This document shows positions 52,893-60,802 of a stretch of DNA of 64,000 nt, in pieces; the stretch's first letter is position 1, and every line of letters starts with the position of its first letter. The stretch covers positions 12,234-76,233 of the forward strand of contig BNTV01000010.1 in NCBI GenBank assembly GCA_025996865.1. Direction: 5' to 3'. A program made the translations under genes and the position numbers. The notes beneath the pieces are model-generated. The model saw only the letters and a program-made list of their open reading frames with translations, searched no databases and had not been told where the DNA came from. The stretch comes from Bacteroidia bacterium (GTDB lineage: Bacteria; Bacteroidota; Bacteroidia; Bacteroidales; Azobacteroidaceae).

Positions 52893-53861
52893 ATGTTTAA
52901 CTTTTTATTCGGAAAAGACACCGACATTTATCTGCTGAATCAGCAAAGTTTTTCAAGCAGTTATCAATTGACCACCAAGAGTTGCTTTGTGATGGGGAAA
53001 GACAACCCGCCGATACATGTATCATCAACATCAACGGTTGATTTGAAACAAGTTATTGACAAAAAGAAGATTGTAACAAGAGTCTCCGTCAAAAATATGA
53101 CAAGCGAAACCGATCATAACAATTTTAAGGAATCGCTACAAGAAATGCAACTCTTTACTGAAATAAGTCCTGTAATAGAAGTCAGGAGGGATGAAACCGG
53201 GATAGTAAAGAACATAAGTAACCTGTCTGAAATCATGGAAGACTGGGAAAGATGGAAAGACAAGCAACTGCCGGCTATCGTTCCCGATGAACGCAAGCGA
53301 CAGAAAGTGATAAGACACTATGAAGCAGGGCTGAAATTGTTGGAGTATGATTTTAATAAAAATTTGCAGTATATATTGTTACTGCCTGAATGTTATAAAT
53401 TCAGAGACTATTATAATCCGCAAGATTTTGGCGCCGCGAAAACTTATTCTTCACGATTGATTGAGAAATTGGATATATTTTACCATTTAAGGAAAAAATC
53501 CTTTTCCGATGAAAATCCGGTTGTAAAACTTTCTCTTGATTCTCAATCCGATATTGAGGAAAAAGAGGAACAGTTAATTTCTTTTTATGAAAAATATATG
53601 CCGGGGTTCTCCATCAAGGATTATTTGTTTGATATTAAGGTAGACTACACATTTGAAAAGAACACAAGTGAAATTATAGAAGCTAAATTGTTCTTTATTG
53701 AAAAATTGCATTCCAATTTTGTCTATACTATTGAAATGAATTTAACAAGGCAGGTACCACCAACTAATGAAAAGAAAGAAACTCCGGCTTATCAAACTCC
53801 AAATCAACCCAAAGGAAAATGGAGTATTTTATTGGATGATGACAACAATGTTGTTATTTAA
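52893..53861 (+). CDS. Hypothetical T6SS-region protein (322 aa)
   Basis: A 322-residue protein of unrecognised family. No signal peptide or transmembrane helix. It starts FNFLFGKDTDIYLLNQQSFS, has a charged helical centre (ERWKDKQLPAIVPDERKRQK) and ends in a Pro/Lys-rich stretch and WSILLDDDNNVVI. It lies within the effector region between two immunity-remnant groups, directly before the tssB/tssC/hcp scar. It could be an effector-loading factor or a cargo; nothing decides this. Confidence 0.55.
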   Translation: MFNFLFGKDTDIYLLNQQSFSSSYQLTTKSCFVMGKDNPPIHVSSTSTVDLKQVIDKKKIVTRVSVKNMTSETDHNNFKESLQEMQLFTEISPVIEVRRDETGIVKNISNLSEIMEDWERWKDKQLPAIVPDERKRQKVIRHYEAGLKLLEYDFNKNLQYILLLPECYKFRDYYNPQDFGAAKTYSSRLIEKLDIFYHLRKKSFSDENPVVKLSLDSQSDIEEKEEQLISFYEKYMPGFSIKDYLFDIKVDYTFEKNTSEIIEAKLFFIEKLHSNFVYTIEMNLTRQVPPTNEKKETPAYQTPNQPKGKWSILLDDDNNVVI

Positions 53862-53902
53862 GACTTATTTCGAATTTATTAACTTAATACCGAATCAAAG
53901 TA

Positions 53903-54083
53903 ATGATTAAAATACTCCAGCCTAACAAAATTTTTTAGTACGAACAACAAGCGAGTTAGTCAAACAAATTGTGTAATTATTTAAAAAGAATTAAGGATTA
54001 TGGCATTTAGAGCAAATTTGAAATTTGAGGGGAAGGAATACGATGTCCTTCAATGCACCTATTCGTTCCACCGGGATGTGGAT
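53903..54083 (+). pseudogene. Scar of a tssB-tssC-hcp duplication
   Basis: Bases 53903-53932 match the tssB codons for MIKILRSNKI, and 53939-53960 match the 3' end of tssC including its stop. At 54000-54083 the first 28 codons of an hcp (MAFRANLKFEGKEYDVLQCT...) appear, then similarity ends. So a copied tssB-tssC-hcp block was largely deleted. The hcp frame runs on to 54257 in unrelated sequence. Confidence 0.8.
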
Positions 54084-54171
54084 AATGGGAGAGATGAGAA
54101 CACATTAAATCAACATAGATACGCATACGATGCTTTAACTGGTAATAACACAAACCTAAGTAAATTTTTAT

Positions 54172-54810
54172 ATGACATTAAAAACTGTACTAGGAAGTAT
54201 TCCCTGGGTTGTTATAGGAAGAATAATTGGAATTATCCTCATTATCCCAGTAGGTAATTATTTGCTGAATCGTTTTTATTATGGAGGTTCCAAATATAAT
54301 GACGAAAATGAAGTCGAGCAATATTATCAGCAATACATTGACAATTCTGATACGTTGGTGCTAACTATGCCCAAATATGGTTCTGAATATTATTTATATC
54401 CAAATGTTGGAGGCAGTGCAGGATTGAAAACAATTTCTTTTAAAATACGGCGAAATAAAGGATATATGAATGAATCAATTCATGTACCAACTATTTCTTT
54501 TTACAGTTTAGAATATAAAAAATATTTTACTTTGATGTATTTTGGTTACTACGTAGGACGACATGAATGGGGAGGAAAAGAGGTAATAATAACCGTAAAT
54601 AAGGATGATACGCAAAATCCGGAATATGGAACAAAAGAAAATCCAATACCTGTATTAAAAGCAATAGGAGTTAAAGAATCAATTCGTCCGGACAATGAAG
54701 ACTATGATACAACATACATGAATGAGTTTTATAAAAACAATGTTATGAGATACTTGAGATATAAAATAAGCAAAGAAGAATTCAATAAACGGTTTAAGAA
54801 TAAAAATTGA
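54172..54810 (+). CDS. Membrane-anchored orphan immunity-like protein A
   Basis: A 212-residue protein with an N-terminal transmembrane helix (WVVIGRIIGIILIIPVGNYL) and an extracytoplasmic, tyrosine-rich domain. The tail contains PEYGTKENPIPVL and KISKEEFNKRFKNKN. It is paralogous to the gene at 54987 (shared YGTKENPIP and KEEF motifs). No complete effector precedes it, only the truncated hcp. Probably immunity to a periplasm-acting toxin; family not recognised. Confidence 0.6.
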   Translation: MTLKTVLGSIPWVVIGRIIGIILIIPVGNYLLNRFYYGGSKYNDENEVEQYYQQYIDNSDTLVLTMPKYGSEYYLYPNVGGSAGLKTISFKIRRNKGYMNESIHVPTISFYSLEYKKYFTLMYFGYYVGRHEWGGKEVIITVNKDDTQNPEYGTKENPIPVLKAIGVKESIRPDNEDYDTTYMNEFYKNNVMRYLRYKISKEEFNKRFKNKN

Positions 54811-54986
54811 TGAAATCATCCGACGGATAGTAAGCCATCGGCTCTGATATGTATGAAAAGAATCAGGAGCAGAAAGCTATCAATAAAAAACAAATTTTGT
54901 ACGCATGAAACCCGCATGCAAAAGTTGTACCCAAGAGCATGATTAGATGCGGGTTCCATGGTTCCATAAAAAAACAAATTAATCAC

Positions 54987-55559
54987 ATGAAAGGTTTAAA
55001 AGGAATATTGTTGGTATTAATAATAGCTCCTCTGTTGGTATGGGGATTAAACTTACTTTTTTTTTCGAAAAATGACGGAGAAGAATATGTAGATGAATAT
55101 ATTAATAATTCGGTTACAATTGATGTCGAAGACTCCGATATAGGTCATGAGTTTAAAATAAAGACAGTATATACGGGAATTCAAACGGCATTCCTAAGAG
55201 GGAAAATGAGAGGAAAAAGAGTAAATACAATGTCTTTTTATGATAAAAATCATAAAAAATATTTTATGCTATGTGTAATTAATCCGGGCATTCCGCTTCA
55301 ATTTGATATTCTTTACAAATTAGCTTCGAGAACAATAATAAAAGCAAATGTGGGTAAATATGACTTGGATAGTCCTGATTATGGAACAAAAGAAAACCCA
55401 ATACCCATTTTCATGTTGGATATACCTAGATATGCAGATAATCCCAGTTACAAAAAAGCCCGGATAACAAACGAGCAATATCGTAATACAGTAGAGTTCT
55501 ATTTGTCGTATATGATGTCTAAAGAGGAGTTTAAGAAACAGTTTGAGAGAAATGATTAG
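54987..55559 (+). CDS. Membrane-anchored orphan immunity-like protein B
   Basis: 190 residues from the start at 54987 (MKGLKGILLVLIIAPLLVWG), preferred because it opens the transmembrane helix; a start at 54939 adds 16 residues without family resemblance. The tail has DYGTKENPIPIFML and MSKEEFKKQFERND, paralogous to the gene at 54172. An imperfect inverted repeat with ATGCGGGTT ends lies between the two genes (about 54904-54960). Confidence 0.6.
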   Translation: MKGLKGILLVLIIAPLLVWGLNLLFFSKNDGEEYVDEYINNSVTIDVEDSDIGHEFKIKTVYTGIQTAFLRGKMRGKRVNTMSFYDKNHKKYFMLCVINPGIPLQFDILYKLASRTIIKANVGKYDLDSPDYGTKENPIPIFMLDIPRYADNPSYKKARITNEQYRNTVEFYLSYMMSKEEFKKQFERND

Positions 55560-55741
55560 TGGATTCTATGGGGCTGACCAAAAAGTCTGGTCTCGCAATG
55601 ACGTGCAAAATACCCTTTTGGTCAGTCCCGAGATATGTTTTTTTACTTCGCAATGGGGTGAAATTGCTCATTCTTTTCGCCTCATTCTGAAAATTTAGAA
55701 TGAATCTTTATTTGTCTGTGTGTAATCAGAAGAATTTTATG

Positions 55742-55749
55742 TAAATTTG
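55742..55749 (+). promoter_or_regulatory. -7 element (TAAATTTG) for the DUF3791 gene
   Basis: TAAATTTG fits TAnnTTTG and lies 17 bp before the ATG, just inside the left inverted repeat. Confidence 0.45.
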
Positions 55750-55765
55750 CAAAGAATATTTTGGT

Positions 55766-56002
55766 ATGGAAACTCAAAAATTAAATAAAGAAACAAGCGA
55801 CAAAATCGGTTTTATCAGTTACATCATTCCTAAATTTGCAGATGAATACAAAATGGGAACGCAAGATGCTTATTTTTATCTAAAAAAACATGGCGGTTTG
55901 GAATTTCTGATGACTCATTGGTGGGCTTTGCATGCAGATAATCCTTTTTTTGCTGTACGTCGTTTGTATGATGTTTGTTACGAAAATGGAGGCGAAAGGT
56001 AA
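55766..56002 (+). CDS. DUF3791 family protein
   Basis: A 78-residue protein resembling DUF3791: KIGFISYIIPKFADEYKMGT, DAYFYLKKHGGLEFLMTHWW and a final YDVCYENGG. DUF3791 genes commonly pair with DUF3990 genes, suspected ADP-ribosyltransferase-like toxins. Here the start of such a partner follows with a TAATG overlap but is cut off by the inverted repeat. Confidence 0.75.
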   Translation: METQKLNKETSDKIGFISYIIPKFADEYKMGTQDAYFYLKKHGGLEFLMTHWWALHADNPFFAVRRLYDVCYENGGER

Positions 56003-56082
56003 TGCAGGTTTTTCATGGCAGTTATACGGAAATCTTAAGAATTGACTTATCTAAAAGTCAGGTAAATAAAGATTCATTCTAA
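56002..56082 (+). pseudogene. Truncated DUF3990 (toxin-like) N terminus
   Basis: 26 codons reading MQVFHGSYTEILRIDLSKSQ then stop inside the right inverted repeat. MxVFHGSY...I...DL is the usual opening of DUF3990 proteins, which run to about 150-170 residues. The rest has been lost. Confidence 0.65.
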
Positions 56083-56385
56083 ATTTTCAGAATGAGGCGA
56101 AAAGAATGAGCAATTTCACCCCATTGCGAAGTAAAAAAACATATCTCAGGAGTGATCCAAAAGGATATTTTGCACGTCATTGCGAGACCAGATTTTTTGG
56201 TCAGCCCCAAGGCATTTTGCGACAATTTGAAACAAGGTTCGACGTAGTCAAATGCACCCTTTCATACTGCGGTACTGCATGCTTTTTGCGGGTATTTGCC
56301 ATTTTTCCTTGCTCCTTGCTCTTTATCCTACAAATTTACGCATATTTTTTTATTATTCTTATACTTATCGCTTTTTTAGCAGACC

Positions 56386-56829
56386 TTACTTATCAACATA
56401 CTTGAATTTTTTACGCCCGTCCTGAACTTCAATTTTTGTAATGCTGTCAAGCGGGATGGAACTTTTTATAAAACTCGCAAATCGAGATTCCACTCCATAG
56501 ATTTTATCACCTGAAACAAATATTCTATCAAAATAAAAGATAGTTTTTTTATTTTTATGTCCATAAGTGAACCGTGTTTCAATAGACGGGCTGTTTTTCA
56601 ATTGATGAAGATTTCCATTTTTATCCGTACATTGAATGGATACAATAGGGTTTGCCTCGTATTTATATCTCTCATTATAAGGCCCTGTAACTATGACATC
56701 CTTTAATCGGGTTGAATCAATACCTGCAAATTGCTGCTTTAAACTATCTGTTGATAGGTAATAAGTAGTACAACTACTTATCATAGTGATAATAAAAATT
56801 GTAACTGTAATAAGAAGTTTACTTTTCAT
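56386..56829 (-). CDS. Small lipoprotein of unknown function
   Basis: A 147-residue protein with a lipoprotein signal (LLITVTIFIITMISSCTTYY, lipobox Cys20). The mature part is beta-rich (IVSIQCTDKNGNLHQLKNSP, ETRFTYGHKNKKTIFYFDRI) and ends SITKIEVQDGRKKFKYVDK. On the opposite strand to the T6SS genes. A hairpin (56858-56885) lies in its upstream region. Confidence 0.7.
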   Translation of the reverse strand: MKSKLLITVTIFIITMISSCTTYYLSTDSLKQQFAGIDSTRLKDVIVTGPYNERYKYEANPIVSIQCTDKNGNLHQLKNSPSIETRFTYGHKNKKTIFYFDRIFVSGDKIYGVESRFASFIKSSIPLDSITKIEVQDGRKKFKYVDK

Positions 56830-57126
56830 ATTTATTTAGATGATTTTTACCTTTTGCTTGGCGGAAACCAAAACATTTCCGCCAAACTACTCAGCTGATT
56901 TTTTGTTAAAAAAGTGTCAAATATTTTATGAATACCGGATATAATACTTAAAAACAAGCTAAAACCCTACGGGCTATAACGTTTGGGTGGGATGTCATTT
57001 TCTCAAGCACATAAAGACTTCCGGTCATTGTATTTATTCGTTCCATCTTTATTGATAAAACAGGGTAAATTTATGTCTTTTTTACGAACAATGCAAGAAA
57101 AAAGCGAAAATTTTACAAAAATTATC
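56830..57126. other. Gene-free stretch with one hairpin
   Basis: Contains a perfect 10-bp hairpin (TTGGCGGAAA, 8-nt loop, 56858-56885) and no convincing gene. The plus-strand frame 56983-57348 is antisense to the AraC remnant and not protein-like. Confidence 0.5.
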
Positions 57127-57333
57127 TCAGTGCAACCATCTATTTGCAGATTCCTTAAATTGTTTCGGCGAACCCCCATGTATATTCATAAATACCTTTT
57201 TAAAATAATGGTAGGAAGAAAAACCGCAACTATACCCAATCTGTTCGCAAGTCAAACCGGATATATCTTGGTAACTCCGTTGATAATTTTGTGTTCCGGA
57301 CGGATTAATAAGCTCATAACCAATGCTTTTGTT
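57127..57333 (-). pseudogene. AraC-family HTH remnant
   Basis: An open frame without a start codon reads ISGLTCEQIGYSCGFSSYHYF and FMNIHGGSPKQFKES, the second helix-turn-helix and C-terminal signature of AraC/XylS regulators. A stop lies directly upstream and the effector-binding part and first HTH are missing. Confidence 0.7.
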
Positions 57334-57374
57334 TTATGTTTTGATTAATAAGAAATCTGTACGACAGTCCACCG

Positions 57375-57515
57375 GACAGCTACAAAATAGCTGTCAAGAC
57401 AACTATGGGGTAGTCGACAGAGACAACTATGGAATAGTCGACAGAGACAACTATGAGGTAATTGTCAAGACAACTATGCAGTAGCTGACAGCTCAACTCC
57501 CGGATAGTTGTCAAG
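57375..57515. repeat. Tandem array of ~24-bp imperfect hairpin units
   Basis: Six tandem units, each roughly GACAACTA, a 5-nt loop and TAGTTGTC. The first (GACAGCTA/TAGCTGTC) is perfect and the others are degenerate. It lies in a gene-free region before hcp3. Confidence 0.8.
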
Positions 57516-57721
57516 AGTTCTCCGCCGTATGAAGTGCAGGAAAATTAGTTGAGTAGCCCAATGTATCAAGCCCAAAAACGTATTGTTCGTATGTTTTGGT
57601 AATTTTTTTAAAAAACCGGATAAAAAAGTAAAATAAATGACAAATATTTTGGATTTTTAAAATAAAATGACTAATATTGCACGAATTAACTTTAAGTATA
57701 ACTTTTAAAAATGTAAGGATT

Positions 57722-58117
57722 ATGGCATTCAGAGCAAACCTTAAATTCGAGGGGAAGGATTATGACGTCCTTCAATGTACGTATTCATTCCACCGGGAAG
57801 TAGATTCCAAGGGACGTCCCTCATCCGGTCTCTACGGAGGCAAAATCCACATCACGTTAGAATCCACGACGGACGTATCGGTCGTCGAAAAGATGGCTAC
57901 CCAGTTTAAGCCGAATACGGGAACCATCACATTCAAGAAAGGGGATGAAGATTCGAAGATGAAAGACTTGAAATGGGAAAACGGTTATATTGTCGACTAC
58001 AGGGAAGGGATTGAAATCGTAGGAGAAATCCCGATGGCGACCGAATTTGTGATTTCGGCCCAGAAATTGACGGTTGGCGATGCTATTTTTGAGCAGAACT
58101 GGCCGGAGATGGGTTGA
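57722..58117 (+). CDS. hcp: T6SS tube protein Hcp (TssD), mosaic copy 3
   Basis: 131 residues from ATG 57722 (MAFRANLKFEGKDYDVLQCT); a start at 57677 is upstream noncoding sequence shared with hcp1 and rejected. The 5' part including the upstream 25 bases matches hcp1, and from about codon 25 onward it matches hcp2 almost base for base (REVDSKGRPSSGLYGGKIH). It is a recombinant copy opening module 2. A terminator similar to that of hcp2 follows. Confidence 0.92.
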   Translation: MAFRANLKFEGKDYDVLQCTYSFHREVDSKGRPSSGLYGGKIHITLESTTDVSVVEKMATQFKPNTGTITFKKGDEDSKMKDLKWENGYIVDYREGIEIVGEIPMATEFVISAQKLTVGDAIFEQNWPEMG

Positions 58118-58137
58118 GAAAAATAATCTTAATCAAT

Positions 58138-58175
58138 AAACTTAACTCTGGTATTTTTATATCAGTGTTGAGTTT
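58138..58175 (+). terminator. Terminator after hcp3
   Basis: A 17-bp imperfect stem (AAACTTAACTCTGGTAT against ATATCAGTGTTGAGTTT, with G-U pairs) followed by GTTTTTG. Confidence 0.7.
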
Positions 58176-58207
58176 GTTTTTGTGACTTCAATTTAACTTT
58201 TTGAATT

Positions 58208-58369
58208 ATGAGTCTTACTTATGCTATGTTAAGTACTGCTTTTGCAGAGATAAAAGATGCCGATACAAAAAGAGTGGGAGAAATTATTGGTGGTAAAGTA
58301 AAAGAAAATATTGATTCAGGCATATTTATAGATTGTTGTGCTATTCGTATGTCATACGCTGATGAATAA
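58208..58369 (+). pseudogene. Truncated Tae4-like amidase effector (N-terminal 53 residues)
   Basis: The 53 residues contain VGEIIGGKVKENIDSGIF followed by IDCCAIRMSYADE and a stop. This closely resembles Tae4, whose active-site region reads GSIIGGNVGKNI...NACPIRMSY with the catalytic Cys. The rest, including the catalytic His and the C-terminal half of a roughly 160-residue enzyme, is missing. Tae4 enzymes cut peptidoglycan stem peptides between D-Glu and DAP. The stop overlaps the start of the WG-repeat gene, so a deletion probably joined effector and immunity. Confidence 0.75.
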
Positions 58370-58961
58370 ATTTTTTTTGCTAATATTGTTTTGTTTTTTC
58401 TCTACATTTATTTCTTCACAAACATGGTATCGGGAAGAAATAAATGATCTGTGTGGTTACGTTGACTCGCTGGGTGTAGTGAAGATTCCTTTTGAATATA
58501 TGGATGCATTTACCTATGAGTTTACAGATTCTATTGCTTTTGTGGCTATTATAGAAAATGGTGTTGGTAAAATAAAAACAATTGACAGAAATAATAAAAA
58601 ATTGTTTACGGTTTATAGTTCGGATGATATTGGAGAAGCGTTATTCAGAATCCAAGATGACAGTACAGGATATGTTGGATTTGCCGATTTGAACGGCAGT
58701 GTGATTATACCACCGCGTTTTTTTTATGTTAACTTATTTAATGAAGGATTCGCTGCATTTAATACCGGAGGTCATCTTGAACCTATGGACGAAGAACATA
58801 CACTGATTGTCGGTGGGAAATGGGGTTATATAAATAAGGAGGGAAAAGAAGTATTTCCCGCTATTTTTGACAAAGCCCGGTCATTCGACGGGGGAAAGGC
58901 TGAAGTACAAATAGGGAAACAGGTTTTTTGCATATCCAGTAACAAATGTTTTGAAAGATAA
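58362..58961 (+). CDS. Signal-peptide WG-repeat protein, candidate immunity protein
   Basis: 199 residues from ATG 58362. Signal peptide MNKFFLLILFCFFSTFISS, then WG-type beta repeats: CGYVDSLGVVKIPFEYMDAF, VGFADLNGSVIIPPRFFYVN and KWGYINKEGKEVFPAIFDKA. The start overlaps the truncated Tae4-like frame. A periplasmic protein paired with a peptidoglycan amidase is expected to be the antidote; it is not recognisably Tai4, so this is inferred from position. Confidence 0.7.
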   Translation: MNKFFLLILFCFFSTFISSQTWYREEINDLCGYVDSLGVVKIPFEYMDAFTYEFTDSIAFVAIIENGVGKIKTIDRNNKKLFTVYSSDDIGEALFRIQDDSTGYVGFADLNGSVIIPPRFFYVNLFNEGFAAFNTGGHLEPMDEEHTLIVGGKWGYINKEGKEVFPAIFDKARSFDGGKAEVQIGKQVFCISSNKCFER

Positions 58962-58974
58962 AATATAAAATATT

Positions 58975-60798
58975 ATGGCAGAATTAAACGCAGTAGAAAC
59001 AAAGCTAAGTATAGCCGGTCAAGAAGTTCATTTTAGCCGGATGAACTTATTTCAAAGATTCAACGCCCACCACCAAGTGGAAATTGAAATAGATTACGAA
59101 GAGTTCGGTAGCGGGTGGATGGAGGAACCGACCGATATCATCAATTATATCGGAGAAGACATCAACATAACGTTCAAACACAAACAGACGGGCGAAGAAA
59201 ACCTTTTCGCAGGCGTAGTTACCAACGTTTCATTTTCCGGCTACCACGGACAGCAAAACTCCATCATCATTACAGGCGCCAGCCCGACGATCAAGTTGTC
59301 GGGGAAGCCGACGATGGATTCCTTCATGGATTTGCCCTTGCAACAGGTTGTCCAGGAAGCCGTAAGCAATTCGGGCAACGGTTGCCCGGTAACCGTCAAT
59401 CCCAAGTTCAAGTCTAAATTAGACTATGTATCGCAGTACGACGAAAACTGTTTCGATTTCCTGAACCGGCTGAGTTGGGAATTCGGTGAATGGTTCTATT
59501 ACGACGGACAAACCTGTTATTTCGGCATGAAAGAAGGCGATAGCACCAAACTGGAATACGACAAGGAAATGACCTATTTCGACCTGAGTGCTAACCTTGC
59601 GCCACAGAAATTCAACCGTTACCATTATTTGTGGCAAGACGACAGGGAAATTGACCATGAAGAACTGCCCGATGTTCCGGGACTTCGGGGCTATCTCAAA
59701 GTTGCCGAAACCCGCTCGAAAACGGTCTATACGGCAGAAGCCAAGCTTCCTTTGATTCCCAATGTGGCTGCCAAGGATCACCTGAACGCTTTGGTAAAGG
59801 CCGAAAAGAGCCGTTCGGTAGGCGAAATGCTTATCATGCGGGGAAAGACCCAGACCTGCAAGGTGCAGATAGGCGGCATAGTGAATATCAACCTGCCTGC
59901 AAAGATGAAAGTGGCGGTGAAAAGCGTGGACAAGTTTTTGGTTACCCAAGTCACCCATACGGTGGATCAGGAAGGGCATTACAGCAACAGTTTCGAAGGA
60001 GTGCTTTCGGGTATCGAAGTAATTCCGATGCCTGAACCAAGTCTTCCGATTGCGGGGCCTCAATTGGCGACAGTGAAGAGCAATGCCGACAGCAAAGGGC
60101 GGGTTAAAGTGCAGACACAGTGGCAGAAAAGCGCGAATAAGACCACGAACTGGATTCATGTGCAGACGCCTGATGCGGGAAAAAGCGGAAAAGTGGCATC
60201 CAACCGCGGACTTGTCACGATACCTGAAGAAGGGGATACGGTGATGCTTAATTTTGAATACGGCAATCCGAGTCGTCCTTATGTATCGGGTAGTATTTTT
60301 ACGTCAAAGACGGGTACAGGTGGCGGCGCGGGTAACAAGAGCAAGGGCCTGACTACGCGGAGCGGATCGACGATGACGCTGGATGATGATAAGGGGAATA
60401 TTACCATCAAAGATCCCAGTGGAAGTACAATTGTATTAAATGGAGACAATACAATAAGTATAAGTTCGGCGGACAAGGTAACGATTACTTCCAAAGAAAT
60501 TATTCTCAATGCAGATCAAAAAGTGGAAATTACGGGAACTAATTCCGTATCAATCAAGTCCGACACCCTGATAGACAGTTCTTGTAAGAACAATATAAAT
60601 GCAGTGGCGAATAATAGTTTATCATTACAGGGAAATAATGAAGTAAACGTTAAAAGTAATGCATTGATCAAAGAAGAAGCGGCTAAAGTTGAGGTTGCCG
60701 GTACAGCAGAAGTGTCATTAAATGGCGCTATTGTAAATATAACAGGTACAGCTACAACCAATATAACAGGTACGGCAGCTTTGAATTTAAACTGTTGA
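58975..60798 (+). CDS. vgrG: T6SS spike protein VgrG (TssI), copy 2
   Basis: A 607-residue VgrG whose first ~450 residues nearly equal VgrG1; scattered synonymous differences show the copies are diverging under constraint. The tip differs (ITIKDPSGSTIVLNGDNTIS ... NINAVANNSLSLQGNNEVNV ... ITGTATTNITGTAALNLNC) and forms a longer repetitive beta-helix. It probably loads the Rhs effector through the 452-residue protein encoded next. Confidence 0.95.
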   Translation: MAELNAVETKLSIAGQEVHFSRMNLFQRFNAHHQVEIEIDYEEFGSGWMEEPTDIINYIGEDINITFKHKQTGEENLFAGVVTNVSFSGYHGQQNSIIITGASPTIKLSGKPTMDSFMDLPLQQVVQEAVSNSGNGCPVTVNPKFKSKLDYVSQYDENCFDFLNRLSWEFGEWFYYDGQTCYFGMKEGDSTKLEYDKEMTYFDLSANLAPQKFNRYHYLWQDDREIDHEELPDVPGLRGYLKVAETRSKTVYTAEAKLPLIPNVAAKDHLNALVKAEKSRSVGEMLIMRGKTQTCKVQIGGIVNINLPAKMKVAVKSVDKFLVTQVTHTVDQEGHYSNSFEGVLSGIEVIPMPEPSLPIAGPQLATVKSNADSKGRVKVQTQWQKSANKTTNWIHVQTPDAGKSGKVASNRGLVTIPEEGDTVMLNFEYGNPSRPYVSGSIFTSKTGTGGGAGNKSKGLTTRSGSTMTLDDDKGNITIKDPSGSTIVLNGDNTISISSADKVTITSKEIILNADQKVEITGTNSVSIKSDTLIDSSCKNNINAVANNSLSLQGNNEVNVKSNALIKEEAAKVEVAGTAEVSLNGAIVNITGTATTNITGTAALNLNC

Positions 60799-60802
60799 TA
60801 AG

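Larger units (their letters stand above)
55569..56209. mobile_element. Element with ~145-bp terminal inverted repeats carrying DUF3791
   Basis: Bases 55569-55713 and 56064-56209 are near-perfect inverted copies; the outer ends read TGGGGCTGACC and include CTCGCAATGACGTGCAAAAT. They bracket a DUF3791-like gene and a truncated DUF3990 start. No transposase is present, so it is a non-autonomous (MITE-like) element or a remnant. Confidence 0.75.

Noticed and set aside
56106..56405. 99-residue frame in and after the right inverted repeat
   Set aside because: It translates the inverted repeat and low-complexity sequence; no family features.
56983..57348. 121-residue plus-strand frame
   Set aside because: It is antisense to a recognisable AraC HTH remnant and has no protein-like pattern of its own.
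57375..57515. CRISPR-like array
   Set aside because: Units are adjacent and degenerate with no unique spacers of constant length, and no cas genes are nearby.
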